From Pseudoalteromonas piscicida (GTDB taxonomy: Bacteria > Pseudomonadota > Gammaproteobacteria > Enterobacterales > Alteromonadaceae): a stretch of 64,000 nucleotides of DNA. The translations under genes were made by a program, and so were the position numbers. The notes beneath the pieces were generated by a model that ran no database searches, was not told the DNA's origin, and worked only from the letters and a program-made list of their open reading frames with translations. This document shows, in pieces, positions 20,988 through 30,519 of this stretch. The DNA lies in contig NZ_CP021647.1 in NCBI RefSeq assembly GCF_002208135.1, positions 189,501 through 253,500 of the forward strand. The letters are read 5' to 3'. The first letter of the stretch is position 1. Every line of letters begins with the position of its first letter.

Positions 20988-22048
20988 GTGAAAGACATCT
21001 GTAAACTTGCTGGTTTGATTTTGATTGGTATTACCACACTAAGTGTTAATGCCGGAGAGACAACACTTAAGTTATCAAAACCAAGCGGCCTGCCCTCACC
21101 AGTGGAGTCTGCTCGCTCAATAAATATTGGCTCAGTAGCCGACAATTTGTTTTCTGATCTGAGGAGCTTTGAGCTAGAAACTGAATCGGGTATGCGTCGT
21201 GATATTGCAGGCATGAGTAAAGTAAAAAGTATTTATGCGATAGACGTTGATGCCAAGCGAGTATCAGCAACCTTTTCGGGAACAACTAACTACAAAGTAA
21301 AGTTGACGCTCAAGAATATAAACTTATATGCCAAGGTCAAATTTTCCGGCATTGATATCCTTTGCCCCAGCGTAACTGTGACGGCACGTTTAAATAACTT
21401 AGCTCCTACCGCAACATATAATTACTATACAGGGGCTTTGGAAGACCTTGCGATTAACTACAATCGAAAGGTTGATGCAAGTTGCTCAACGGGATTATTT
21501 TCCATACCAGGCGTAAGTATATTTGTTGATTACTTTGCAAGTGATTACGCAAAAGCGAAAATTGATGATTTGATCAAAAGTAATTTAAGAAAGTTCAGTG
21601 AGCTAGAGCAGCCAGGAGCATTGTTTGGAATGCAGAAAATTTTAGCGGATAGGCGCGTATCTGCAAATATTAGCAGTGCTGAACGAGCGTTAAATATCGA
21701 TATTGAAGAGACTATCGCTAACTTGGTTACAGGTATGAATATTTATATTGATTTAAAGCGTGATGCAAATGGCTATGGCAAACATTTTGCTCAAATTGGA
21801 GTGTACCAGAGTACTCCGACTATAAATTCTTCTCGGGAGGTAACTTCAGTGTTGCTGCCAACGGTGCGAATCGTATAAATAAATACGTGTTAACAAGCGG
21901 TCGCTGGCTTAGCAGTGATTGGATTCCAGGTATTTTATATGATGGGCAGTTTATCGGCGCGATTGCGTTTAATCGAGTATATGGCGTTGCGAGCTATATG
22001 GGCCAGAAACAAGTCACAATAAGTAACTGCGGTAAGGCGTGTGAGTAG
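20988..22048 (+). CDS. Secreted protein of unknown function (one frameshift)
   Basis: The product starts MKDICKLAGLILIGITTLSVNAG, in part a clear signal peptide. The frame is open from a GTG at 20880, but AAGGAA at 20975-20980 points to the GTG at 20988 (GTG 20982 is also possible). The body has alternating strands and no motif I know; two cysteine pairs are likely. The first frame is lost at about 21837 and the second continues with GGNFSVAANGANRINKYVL to a TAG at 22046-22048. Adding one G to the run at 21835-21837 gives a continuous 353-residue protein, so a sequencing undercall is more likely than a real lesion. Confidence 0.65.
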
Positions 22049-22066
22049 TTTATATATGTAGTAGCT

Positions 22067-22097
22067 AATGATAGAGCTAGGAAAGCTCTATCATTTT
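22067..22097 (+). terminator. Intrinsic terminator between convergent genes
   Basis: A perfect 12-bp stem (AATGATAGAGCT / AGCTCTATCATT) with a five-base loop and a short T run on the plus side. It serves the secreted-protein gene and may also act for the converging gene. Confidence 0.8.
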
Positions 22098-22455
22098 ATA
22101 GACTTTCTACGAGAATAGCTTTTTGGTTTGCTACATAAATCCAGCATTGTTGTCCAGAAACAGCAGTTGCCGAAATGCGCTGATATTCATCCATTTCGTA
22201 CTCGTCTGCATGAGCTAATTCAGCTTCAGTGATTAAAAATACAGTGCCCTCGACTTCATCCTCTACATTACCTGTCGCGATTAAAATGGGATGAATGTCC
22301 TTTTGGCTACTGGCAATCACAGTGGGATCTGTTATTTTAACTTGGCCAATTTTAAATCCACAAAGTACCGCTTTCTCGCCTTCTAATCGTCTGCCGAATG
22401 TATCAAGTTGCACTTGCTCCTGTTGCAATGTGCCGTACGAAAATAATGCTTGCAT
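22096..22455 (-). CDS. Gamma-glutamylcyclotransferase-like (AIG2/YtfP) protein
   Basis: The product of about 119 residues begins MQALFSYGTLQQEQVQ, with the YGTL loop that holds the gamma-glutamyl group in this fold, and has EVEGTVFLITEAELAHADEYE, where the acidic residues of the EADEYE-like segment supply the likely catalytic glutamate. Members release 5-oxoproline from gamma-glutamyl amines or have related unknown activities. A GTG at 22458 lies one codon upstream. It is a single gene, convergent with the secreted-protein gene and co-directional with the downstream-numbered DUF6351-type gene. Confidence 0.8.
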   Translation of the reverse strand: MQALFSYGTLQQEQVQLDTFGRRLEGEKAVLCGFKIGQVKITDPTVIASSQKDIHPILIATGNVEDEVEGTVFLITEAELAHADEYEMDEYQRISATAVSGQQCWIYVANQKAILVESL

Positions 22456-22517
22456 CACTTAATTCTAATCCATTGTTCTCCTATTAGGTCCAAGTCTAAG
22501 CTGTGATATTTTCTCTG

Positions 22518-24668
22518 TCAATCAAGATCTTGCGGTCTACCCATATCGGGCTGACTATAATCGCATACGCCTTTTGGATAAATTTGTTTAAGTGTGGTGA
22601 GTTGCGTTGAGATATCTACATTCCCGTAAACCCCTTTGGCAAGCGCCTCTTCAATCGATATTTTATGACACTTAAATATATCACCAGCCCAGTTCGCACC
22701 GGCTTGAATTCTGCTGGTAGAAAACATCGGATATCTCGCAGTACAGGTCCCTTGCGGCTGGTTATTCCAGATACCATTAAACACTGCGTTGCCGCTTGCG
22801 ATGACTTTACCTTGTTCGTCGAAACACGTATCAGCAAGTGTCTTCGGTTTTGCGTCTGCAACGGATAAATTTGGCTGTGCTTTGAGGTTGAGTAACCATT
22901 CATCCATTTTTTCAAATGCGAGTTGAGTTGGATTAAACGCTTGATGTGCGACCCAAATCACTTGATTCTCTGGGTTTGAATCTGCGGCGGACATTCTCAA
23001 TCGAGTATAAAATGAAGCAGACATATGATGCATATCTAGCTCATTCTCAAGATAATGTCTGGCGTCAATAATGGGGATATCAACCTTACCAATAAATACC
23101 TGTCCAGAGCGATATGCTTTTTCCATCGCCGCGAGGCTACCGCTGTGCCTCGGTGCTACACCATTATCATCTGGCGTGGTGATATTATGATTGCCCCAAA
23201 GAGTGAGCCAAATAGGTACTTTGTGGCCAAATGGTAATACAATTTCTTCTTGTTGCATTTGGTTTTGGGGCTTCCATCCGCCTATTTTTTTGTTGAGATC
23301 AATAAATTCAGCCATTGTGATTTGCTGAGCCTTTAATGCTTCGAGCCCGTATTGAACGCCTTCGTTATCCCAAGTGCTTAATCCTAAGCCTGATTGATCC
23401 GTGCCAAATACGTTGGCCATGTCTTGCCAGTAACTCCAGTTTGTTCTCTCAACTACCTCATCCTCAAAAAAGGCCCTTAAAAACCCTTGCCTTGGATTAT
23501 TAATAAAAGTAGATAATCCAAAGTAGCCATTAATACATTCACTATTACCATCAGGAAAGGAGGGCACAAATCCTGACATTAATTGGTTGAGTGGTTGCAA
23601 AAAACCAGCCCTTTGCGGAAAGTCGTTAATTGCATTCATGCCTTCAATATGACGGCGGCGGGTCCAATCACGCCATGCTTTTCTGTCATTAGCTCTAAAA
23701 GTAAAGTAGTTATTTAGTAAATCACAATCTAACGCGTAAGTGGTTTGGGTGATCATATCAGGGTAACTATAAAGTGGGATAAGGCCGTCTAAGATCTCTT
23801 GGCTATTTTGTGCAATCAAATATTGTGCGAGTCCACCGCCAGAGCCGCCAATTCCGACCGTATAGAGCGGCTCTCCGTACAAACTCGTGAATTGCTTTTT
23901 CACCCGTCTTGCGGTGTCTTCGGCCAGTAACATGTTGTAGGTGTAGCTGGTTTTATTGCCACTAGAGCTTATAACTGCGTAGCCAAGCTTTAACTGCTCA
24001 AGCTGTCTATCTATCACACGCTCTGGTTTTTGCCTGCCTTGTCTAAAGCCAATCCCAGAACCACCATTAAATTGGTAGATAAGTCGGTTATTCCATTGAG
24101 ACTTTGCCTGTCTATCACCCATTTCGTCAACTGTGATTGGCATTACTATGGTATAAATGAAGCGATTTATGGTGCCTTGCTCAACGCGTAACAGTAAGTT
24201 TGTGTCTATCGCTTTGCTTCCCTTGTCTAACTGCTTGATTTGATTGTCAGAGGTTATCGCAAAGTAGCGTAACCGCGTTTTTGCCATGCAATCTTTACTA
24301 AAACCAAGTACTTGGTTTGATTGCTCATCCATCACCGGCACTCCGAGTCCCGCGTGGTTATCTATCTCTGGCTGACCAAGGCCGGAGTCCTGAGTCATAC
24401 AGTAAAAAGGATATTGGTTAGGGCCAGAGTATAGGTTGGTATTAGGACCAATATCTCCTATCGCAATCGGAAATACGAAGGTATCGACGGGCCTTGTAAC
24501 TTTTGAAATATGCGGATAAAACTCAATGATAGGATTGCTTTCGCTGTTTGCTATTTTTTCTACACTGTATATTTCTGCTTGCTCACTCGTTAGCCAAAAC
24601 CAATAACCACAAGCGCCAAGAATAATCAAAGATAATAATGCGGTGAGCCAAGAAAATAAGGACTTCAT
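22518..24668 (-). CDS. Membrane-anchored DUF6351-type protein (alpha/beta-hydrolase fold likely)
   Basis: The 716-residue product begins with an uncleaved-looking hydrophobic helix (SWLTALLSLIILGACGYWFW, about residues 5-26), then a large periplasmic part. It has RLIYQFNGGSGIGFRQG and, about 65 residues later, VGIGGSGGGLAQYLIAQ, a G-x-S-G-G-like nucleophile elbow of hydrolases. It resembles the DUF6351 family, whose substrates are not known to me. The many cysteines are compatible with a periplasmic location. GGAG lies five bases before the ATG. The gene is a lone transcription unit between the cyclotransferase-like gene and a binding-protein gene. Confidence 0.7.
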   Translation of the reverse strand: MKSLFSWLTALLSLIILGACGYWFWLTSEQAEIYSVEKIANSESNPIIEFYPHISKVTRPVDTFVFPIAIGDIGPNTNLYSGPNQYPFYCMTQDSGLGQPEIDNHAGLGVPVMDEQSNQVLGFSKDCMAKTRLRYFAITSDNQIKQLDKGSKAIDTNLLLRVEQGTINRFIYTIVMPITVDEMGDRQAKSQWNNRLIYQFNGGSGIGFRQGRQKPERVIDRQLEQLKLGYAVISSSGNKTSYTYNMLLAEDTARRVKKQFTSLYGEPLYTVGIGGSGGGLAQYLIAQNSQEILDGLIPLYSYPDMITQTTYALDCDLLNNYFTFRANDRKAWRDWTRRRHIEGMNAINDFPQRAGFLQPLNQLMSGFVPSFPDGNSECINGYFGLSTFINNPRQGFLRAFFEDEVVERTNWSYWQDMANVFGTDQSGLGLSTWDNEGVQYGLEALKAQQITMAEFIDLNKKIGGWKPQNQMQQEEIVLPFGHKVPIWLTLWGNHNITTPDDNGVAPRHSGSLAAMEKAYRSGQVFIGKVDIPIIDARHYLENELDMHHMSASFYTRLRMSAADSNPENQVIWVAHQAFNPTQLAFEKMDEWLLNLKAQPNLSVADAKPKTLADTCFDEQGKVIASGNAVFNGIWNNQPQGTCTARYPMFSTSRIQAGANWAGDIFKCHKISIEEALAKGVYGNVDISTQLTTLKQIYPKGVCDYSQPDMGRPQDLD

Positions 24669-24783
24669 ATGAGCTCCTTCGAGTGCGAGGCAAATGGATA
24701 AACGGATATTATAAGTGTAGGACTAGATCATCGCAGTGTGGTTATTTGTTTGTTATTTGAACATGAAATTATTGCGTTAGGAA

Positions 24784-25533
24784 TTAAAAATCATCGCCTA
24801 AGTATTTAATCTCAATAGTTTTAATTGTTTTATCCGAAACCTTTTCTAAGAGCGATTCGATACGCTTCGCCATCGCTTGGTTAGCGATGTTGTATCCCAT
24901 AAATTGCTGCTCAGCATGAAAAGGACGCGGTAGAAAAGTGACTTCGAGTTGATGGCGGCGGATCATCTCTAAAGCCCACACTTTATCGACTAAAATTGCA
25001 TCAACTCTGTTGTTATTGAGTACGCTAAAAAACTTTTTGCCGTCGTCATGGTTTTGCTCATAAAACGAACGGCTGACAATGGCTGCGTTGATTTTTTTCA
25101 GCCCTTGTACAGCCGCTTCCGGGTAGCTGTAATCCTCTGAGATCATGACTCTTGGGGCGGCAAGTTGATAAAAGTCATCAGGGTTGCTGAAGCGACCTTG
25201 TTTTACCGCAAGAGAGAGCAGCCAAGTGGTGAATGACACATCAATGATTGGAAAGCCATCGGCCTCATCCACATGTAAAGTAAAATCAAAAGTACCATCG
25301 GCAACGCCTGCTAAACAGCGACGATAAGGAAGTTCATGAAATGTCACTCGATAGGGAGTGCCAATAAGTGCTGATTTAATTATATCAACCTCTATGCCCC
25401 GAACTTGTTTTTGCTCATTAACAAAGCTGTAAGGCCACCACCGCTCAAAGCAAATGTGTACCGCACGACTATCCGTTTTTGCCAGCGCGTTGGTACTAAG
25501 TAGGGCGAGTAGCAATAAGAGAACAATTTGCAT
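24784..25533 (-). CDS. Periplasmic solute-binding protein, family 3-like
   Basis: The 249-residue product has a signal peptide (IVLLLLLALLSTNALA) and the family 3 start VHICFERWWPYSFVNEQKQVRGIEVDIIKSAL. It binds a small polar ligand, usually an amino acid, between two lobes. No ABC permease or ATPase gene is adjacent, so it may be an orphan sensor-type binding protein, as is common in Pseudoalteromonas and Shewanella. Two cysteines (HICFER and RRCLAG) could form a disulphide. It is divergent from the PepSY operon. Confidence 0.75.
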   Translation of the reverse strand: MQIVLLLLLALLSTNALAKTDSRAVHICFERWWPYSFVNEQKQVRGIEVDIIKSALIGTPYRVTFHELPYRRCLAGVADGTFDFTLHVDEADGFPIIDVSFTTWLLSLAVKQGRFSNPDDFYQLAAPRVMISEDYSYPEAAVQGLKKINAAIVSRSFYEQNHDDGKKFFSVLNNNRVDAILVDKVWALEMIRRHQLEVTFLPRPFHAEQQFMGYNIANQAMAKRIESLLEKVSDKTIKTIEIKYLGDDF

Positions 25534-25778
25534 CAGTGCGTTTATCCTAAATTACCTTCTCTAAGCGTAATGATAGATTGGAAAAAGCGCAACAAAAGAA
25601 CATATTATGAGCGTTTCGAAAATAGTTAAGTGCTTAACTAATAATGAGTATAGAGGGGAGCACAGCTTAATCATTATATATTTTTATGTAACCGTAACTC
25701 CGAAGTTCAGAAGCATCAATGATTGGCTTGCCAGATCATTGTCATTACCTAAGAAAACAATCCAAACAATCTTTCTAA

Positions 25779-25797
25779 TAGAAATGATTATCATATG
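25779..25797 (+). promoter_or_regulatory. Fur box upstream of the PepSY operon
   Basis: AGAAATGATTATCATATGA closely matches the Fur consensus core AATGATAATCATT, with one change in the centre. It lies about 75-90 bases before the first gene of the iron-related operon, so iron-replete repression is expected. Confidence 0.75.
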
Positions 25798-25869
25798 AGT
25801 TATTTTTTGTGTTGCTGAAATTTCAACGTTCGTTATAATCTTAACCAGCCCTTAATTTTATATTTTAAT

Positions 25870-26148
25870 GTGAAACGGAGTTTTACTTTGCTAAGTGTGT
25901 CTTTTGTTGTTCTTTTAAGTGTTGCAATTATTCTGATTTATAGCACCAATAAAAATCAGCGCTTGCTGAAGCAACGTTTGCCAATTAGTGCCAGAATCGG
26001 CGGATATGTTTTATTAGCGAGCGGCATGATTTTAGCATTGCAGCTTTTTTCAGGTGCAGCGGTCGTATTTAGTTGGCTTATCGGTGTCATGGTGCTTACC
26101 GCGCTTATTCCCTTCACCATCTTAATACTTTTTAGGAAATCACAATGA
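25870..26148 (+). CDS. Small inner-membrane protein of the PepSY iron operon (DUF3325-like)
   Basis: Up to 92 residues with three membrane helices (about 7-25, 41-60 and 66-88) and a basic NKNQRLLKQRLP loop, resembling the DUF3325 proteins that accompany PepSY-TM genes in siderophore loci. The frame starts with GTG at 25870, but a GGAG eight bases before the TTG at 25888 makes MLSVSFVVLL an alternative start. It overlaps the next gene by four bases. It probably forms part of a membrane complex for ferric-siderophore reduction or export; this comes from genomic context of the family. Confidence 0.65.
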   Translation: MKRSFTLLSVSFVVLLSVAIILIYSTNKNQRLLKQRLPISARIGGYVLLASGMILALQLFSGAAVVFSWLIGVMVLTALIPFTILILFRKSQ

Positions 26149-26465
26149 GCCGGTTGTCACAAGCCGAAAAGGTTCAACCCGATTGGTTAGGTAAAACGCT
26201 GGCAGGCATTATTTTAGGCTTAGCGTTGAGTTTTGGTCTAGTTGGCCTTTTCGCTTGGCTTGGTAGCGACGGCCTAACCCAAACGATAAGTGTCGAGAAG
26301 CACAGTTGGCGCACCCAGTTCAATATGTGGATGGTTTCACCTATTTGGCTGTTAATTTTAAGCTTTGTATTTATGTTTAAAAATTATAAACAAGCAGTAC
26401 TTTGGTTGGGTGGGGCGAATATCGTTGTGTATGTATTATTGTATTTTGTAAGAGGGATGGCATGA
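26145..26465 (+). CDS. Small inner-membrane protein of the PepSY iron operon
   Basis: A 106-residue protein with helices at about 19-40, 63-80 and 84-102 and a start PDWLGKTLAGIILGLALSFG. It belongs with the short membrane proteins often annotated only as iron transporter beside PepSY-TM genes. The start overlaps the previous stop (ATGA) and its own stop overlaps the next start, so all three genes are translationally coupled. There are no catalytic residues to point to. Confidence 0.65.
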   Translation: MSRLSQAEKVQPDWLGKTLAGIILGLALSFGLVGLFAWLGSDGLTQTISVEKHSWRTQFNMWMVSPIWLLILSFVFMFKNYKQAVLWLGGANIVVYVLLYFVRGMA

Positions 26466-28075
26466 AGATCCGCGCTGATATTTTAAGGATTTACCAGAGC
26501 GTTCATACTTGGACGGGGATCACCACAGGATTGCTGCTGTTTATCGGATTCTTTGCTGGTGCTATTACGATGTTTGCGAGCAGTATCGATAAATGGGCGA
26601 CTCCCCCATCTCATCAATTGTCGCAAGTAGAAACTACCCAGTATGATGAGTTGCTCCGACGTGCTTTCGTACAATATCCAGAGTCACAAAACGGGATTAA
26701 AGTCAGTTTTGAGGAAGGACAATCTCCCATTACATGGTACCAACAAGGTAATGCGAGAGGGTTAAGCTTAGATAAGCAGCTATGGCATGGCACATTGAAT
26801 GAGTCCGGTGAGCTTGAAGCCCATACCAGCTATATCAATGAGTTGTCGTCATTGGTTGATTATCTTCACCGAAGCGCTGGTATTGTAGGTGAAATCGGTC
26901 ACGACCAAGCTGGAGTTTATGTGCTTGGAATCGCTGCAATCTTGTATTTCGTAGCATTGGTATCAGGGGTGATCTTCTTATTGCCAACCCTAGTGAAGAG
27001 CTTTTTTGCATTAAGAGACAAAAAAGGGACTAGCCGTTTTTGGTTAGACACGCATAACTTAATTGGGATCACCAGCCTACCGTTTCATATTATTATCGCG
27101 ATTACGGTGATTGTATTCGCATTTCATGATTTCTTATACGATGGTCTAGGTAAACTTTACGGTGATAAACCACTATTTGGGCGTGAAGCGCCGTCAGCGG
27201 TTGAGTTTAAAGTTGAGAACTTACCCAGCATTGAAGAAATCATGGCAAAGGCACATGCTTATGCACCTGAACATCAAATTAAAGAAATTACCCTCAGTCG
27301 CTTAAATAGCAAAGGACCTTCAGCTTCTATACAACTCGTAAGTGATGAGCACTTAATGCGCGGACCTAAAACTGACTTCTTGTTTATGAATCCTTATACG
27401 TTTGAGATTTCTACAAGCAGTGTCATGAATGGCGACCAAGGTATCTGGGGTGCAGTGGTTACCACGTTATTCGGTCTTCATTTTGGGAGTTATGGCGGTG
27501 AATTTGGTCGCTGGGCCTATTTTATTATGGGTATTTTAGGCGCAGTGTTGTTCTATACGGGTAATTTATTGTGGCTTGAGAAGCGCCGTAAGCAAAAGCA
27601 GCCGGAGCAATCAAAATCAAGCCGAGTGATGGGGAAATTAACTATTGGCGTGGCAATGGGCTCATTGTTAGGTGTAGCCGCGGCGTTTGCTGTAACAAAA
27701 TGGACAGCCTTGACCGAGATGAACATCAATGTTGTATATATGTGGGTCTATTATCTATGTTTTGGTTTTACCTTGATTGCGGCGTTTATTACTGGCATGA
27801 GTAAAACGGCAATTTGGTCACAAAGGGCGATTGCCATTTTGTGCTTCTCGTTGCCACTGACTTCAGTCATTGCTTTGGTAATCCCAAGTCTAGGTATTTG
27901 GCCAGCGACAGATTGGTCCTCTATTGGCTTGGAGTTAACCGCTATGATCCTAGGTGTTATTTTTTGGCGAATGGCAGATAAGACACAGCATAGAGCTTAC
28001 TATGGCGAAGCCAATAGTATTTGGTTTATTGGTCGGCATCAAACCGAATGTGAATTACGAACGCAGTCTGCATAA
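26462..28075 (+). CDS. PepSY-TM family membrane protein (iron uptake/reduction)
   Basis: The 537-residue product begins MKIRADILRIYQSVHTWTGI, the standard start of PepSY-associated transmembrane proteins, with helix 1 at about 17-38, then a large periplasmic loop, further helices and a C-terminal set of about six. Histidines in VHTWTG, YLHRSAG, THNLIG and GLHFG sit where heme or metal is thought to bind. Relatives act in reductive release of iron from siderophores in the inner membrane. The frame extends upstream to 26402, but the ATG at 26462 overlapping the previous stop is clearly the start. A Fur box and a good terminator bracket the operon. Confidence 0.85.
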   Translation: MKIRADILRIYQSVHTWTGITTGLLLFIGFFAGAITMFASSIDKWATPPSHQLSQVETTQYDELLRRAFVQYPESQNGIKVSFEEGQSPITWYQQGNARGLSLDKQLWHGTLNESGELEAHTSYINELSSLVDYLHRSAGIVGEIGHDQAGVYVLGIAAILYFVALVSGVIFLLPTLVKSFFALRDKKGTSRFWLDTHNLIGITSLPFHIIIAITVIVFAFHDFLYDGLGKLYGDKPLFGREAPSAVEFKVENLPSIEEIMAKAHAYAPEHQIKEITLSRLNSKGPSASIQLVSDEHLMRGPKTDFLFMNPYTFEISTSSVMNGDQGIWGAVVTTLFGLHFGSYGGEFGRWAYFIMGILGAVLFYTGNLLWLEKRRKQKQPEQSKSSRVMGKLTIGVAMGSLLGVAAAFAVTKWTALTEMNINVVYMWVYYLCFGFTLIAAFITGMSKTAIWSQRAIAILCFSLPLTSVIALVIPSLGIWPATDWSSIGLELTAMILGVIFWRMADKTQHRAYYGEANSIWFIGRHQTECELRTQSA

Positions 28076-28082
28076 CAAACAC

Positions 28083-28111
28083 GTAAAAAGGAGCGAGTAG
28101 CTCCTTTTTAC
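28083..28111 (+). terminator. Intrinsic terminator of the PepSY operon
   Basis: A perfect stem TAAAAAGGAGC / GCTCCTTTTTA with loop GAGTA, directly after the PepSY stop codon. Confidence 0.9.
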
Positions 28112-28179
28112 TTACAAAGTATCATCTATTTTTTCAAATCTGTTATCCTACGCGTTTTGCAATCCTCTACGGAAAAATT

Positions 28180-28800
28180 ATGGAGCTTACAGCCTGGTTA
28201 AGCCTTGCTGCTATTTGTGCTTTTGGTGCGATGTCACCAGGCCCAAGTTTAGCGGTTGTCTTGCGTTATAGCCTATTTCATAGTGCCAAACATGGTATCG
28301 TCGCAAGCCTTGCGCATGGCTTGGGAGTTGGAATTTATGCCAGCCTAGCAATCTTAGGGTTGTCAGGGCTTATTCATCAATTTCCGATTGTATACCAATT
28401 TTTGGTTTACGGTGGTGCCGCCTACTTGGCATGGATGGGGATAAAAATCTTAATGAGTAAGAGCCAAGGGTTGGCGGTATTACAGTCTCAAGTGGCAACG
28501 TCGTATGCCAAAGCAGCGCAGGATGGTTTTGCAATTGCATTTTTGAATCCGAAGTTAGCTATTTTCTTCGTCGCACTCTTTTCGCAGTTTATCGACCCAG
28601 AAAAGATGACTTTAACGGTAGGGTTTATCATGTGTATCACCGTGCTAACGATTGATGCGTTATGGTATTTTATTGTCTCAATTTTGAGTGCTTCAGCAAG
28701 AGATAAATTCGATTTAACGGCCAAGCGAGCTGTGATTGATAAAATACTGGGCTGTGCCTTTTTACTGCTCGCCATGCGAGTGATTTACCAATCCTTATAG
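28180..28800 (+). CDS. LysE/RhtB family amino-acid exporter
   Basis: A 206-residue protein with five to six helices and the LysE family signature GAMSPGPSLAVVLRYSL at about residues 17-33, plus GFAIAFLNPKLAIFFVALFSQF in the middle (helix 4 region). It exports amino acids such as lysine, homoserine or threonine across the inner membrane; the substrate is not predictable. It is a single gene after the PepSY terminator. Confidence 0.9.
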   Translation: MELTAWLSLAAICAFGAMSPGPSLAVVLRYSLFHSAKHGIVASLAHGLGVGIYASLAILGLSGLIHQFPIVYQFLVYGGAAYLAWMGIKILMSKSQGLAVLQSQVATSYAKAAQDGFAIAFLNPKLAIFFVALFSQFIDPEKMTLTVGFIMCITVLTIDALWYFIVSILSASARDKFDLTAKRAVIDKILGCAFLLLAMRVIYQSL

Positions 28801-28881
28801 CCATTCTATCGTTGCGGCTATCAGGAACGGCTGCATAATATGCATAGGGAGCAGGTAGCGCGAGTTCGCGATTATCAGGCG

Positions 28882-29501
28882 CTAATCTAACCCCTTGCGC
28901 TGTATGTAGTTATGAAGAATGAATGCTTTGAGTTTTTCGTTATCGGTTTTATTCATCGCAAAGGACACGGCGAGTTCCAGCGGGCTTGCCACTTTTATCG
29001 AGTGGACGTTTGCAAACAGTGGAATAGGGTCGGCAAGATATAATTTAGCGATCCGGCTGATCAGATTAATTTGGATTGCATTTGCTTGATAGGGAAAAGT
29101 ATTAATCAGTCCGCCGGACTGGGATATGGAGACCATGTTAAACGGCATCATTTGAGGGATAATCTGAACCTAACTGGCGTTGAGGGGCAGGTGCGCCAGC
29201 TACGCGGTGCACAAGAGTTAGCGGCTTCCACGATATTAGGCGCTTCTAAGTTGTTGTCTAAAATCTCCATCAATGCTGACAAGTCGCTAAGTGGGAACTC
29301 GACTTGCTCGTTGGCATTTTTGGCAACGAGACTAAACTGAGAGCTATTAGAAATACTCGCAAGTAACTTCTTAATCTCACTGTGAGTTTGCTGTTTTTGG
29401 TCCCTAGCTTCCGGCAATAGCGGACCTGCAACGCGATTACCGGCTAGCGTTCGGTTAATGAATTGTAATTCTTCCTTCGTCAATTTCATGATTAAGCACA
29501 T
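28882..29501 (-). CDS. Protein of unknown function (one frameshift)
   Basis: Two minus-strand frames belong together: the first starts at 29501 (ATG; MKLTKEELQFINRTL begins at 29489), the second ends at 28882. Adding one base to the G run at 29156-29158 (plus strand) joins them as ...RLSPQMMPFNMVSISQSGG... and gives about 202-206 residues. The N-terminus is helical and charged; the C-terminal half is beta-rich with NLISRIAKLYL. I do not recognise the family. The gene faces the LysE gene and has no clear partner. Confidence 0.55.
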
Positions 29502-29767
29502 CCATTAAGTGGTTGATATTTGTACAGCAAGGTTTGTACCAAATTCCGCTTTCGTTGCTACTACGGCGTTTCTTTTTTAAATACAGATTTTGAAATTTGT
29601 TTAGTATTAGATTCGTTGCCATCTAGCCATCAATTAGGGCAATCTAACGTACCTAAGCGGCAATGAATTGCCCATGAAGTTGTACGAGTTATTTAAGAAA
29701 ATGAAATATTTCCGTGTTCAGTGGCTATTGATATCAATTCATCGGCTGATTGTTGAAAATATTTATT

Positions 29768-29783
29768 TGGAATAATGCTTGCA
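29768..29783 (+). promoter_or_regulatory. Sigma-54 type (-24/-12) promoter
   Basis: TGGAATAATGCTTGCA keeps the GG and GC dinucleotides exactly 10 bases apart and the TTGCA half of the sigma-54 consensus. Transcription would begin about 25 bases before the ATG at 29821. Confidence 0.55.
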
Positions 29784-29820
29784 AAGGTCTAGCACCGAGA
29801 TTGTTTTTTAGACTTGCCCA

Positions 29821-30519
29821 ATGCCAACGTTTTTAACTGGACATCAAGTATCGCTCATAGAGCCTACTTCACTGAACTTATCACCTGTAGAGCGAGAGAA
29901 ATTAGTGATCCCGAGCGCTCATAATCAGCTTACAGCAAATGACAATCACCATGCTGCTGGTGGGGGTCGTGCTCACACCTTTAAGCAAAACTTTATGAGT
30001 GCCATGAGTAGTGGCTCGTCTGGCGAAACGTCGCAACATGACAAAAATGAAGCGTTACTGCAGTTCCAATTTGCGGATCATGAAGTACTATTCGACCATA
30101 CAAGCATCGCGTCTCAAGATGAAGCCGCTTACGAAAAGCTCCGAGCGTTGCTGGCTGATATGATGACAAGACCCGTAAAGGTTGATATCAGCAGTAAAGA
30201 CCAAGCGCAGCAATTACTGTTTAAAAATTTAGAGCTAGATTTTTTAGCGTACAAGGAGCTCTCTGAGCGGTTGGAAATGTTAGCAAAGCTTGACCATGAA
30301 ACTGAAAGTCAAAAAGCATTGGCACAGCAAGATAGAGATCGCATTCGTGCGGTAATTGCCAGTTTACATGCACGCCTAGAGAAGGGCCAAGAGGCGTTAC
30401 TTGGCGGAACAACATTAAAAGCGTTGGATGTTAATCGCAAAGATTTTGAGCTTGAATTAGATAGCCTGTTTACCAGTGTTGGCTTTGATTCGGATATGCC
30501 AGTAACTGGCGCGACTTGA
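29821..30519 (+). CDS. Protein of unknown function, helical and charged
   Basis: The 232-residue product has a low-complexity Asn/His/Gly/Ser-rich N-terminal third (for example NDNHHAAGGGRAH) and a predicted coiled-coil region at about 130-205 (KNLELDFLAYKELSERLEML; KALAQQDRDRIRAVIASLHARLEKG). There is no signal peptide. The likely sigma-54 promoter just upstream would tie it to flagellar, nitrogen or stress control. No obvious Shine-Dalgarno precedes the ATG. I do not recognise a family. It is the last gene before the integron region. Confidence 0.6.
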   Translation: MPTFLTGHQVSLIEPTSLNLSPVEREKLVIPSAHNQLTANDNHHAAGGGRAHTFKQNFMSAMSSGSSGETSQHDKNEALLQFQFADHEVLFDHTSIASQDEAAYEKLRALLADMMTRPVKVDISSKDQAQQLLFKNLELDFLAYKELSERLEMLAKLDHETESQKALAQQDRDRIRAVIASLHARLEKGQEALLGGTTLKALDVNRKDFELELDSLFTSVGFDSDMPVTGAT

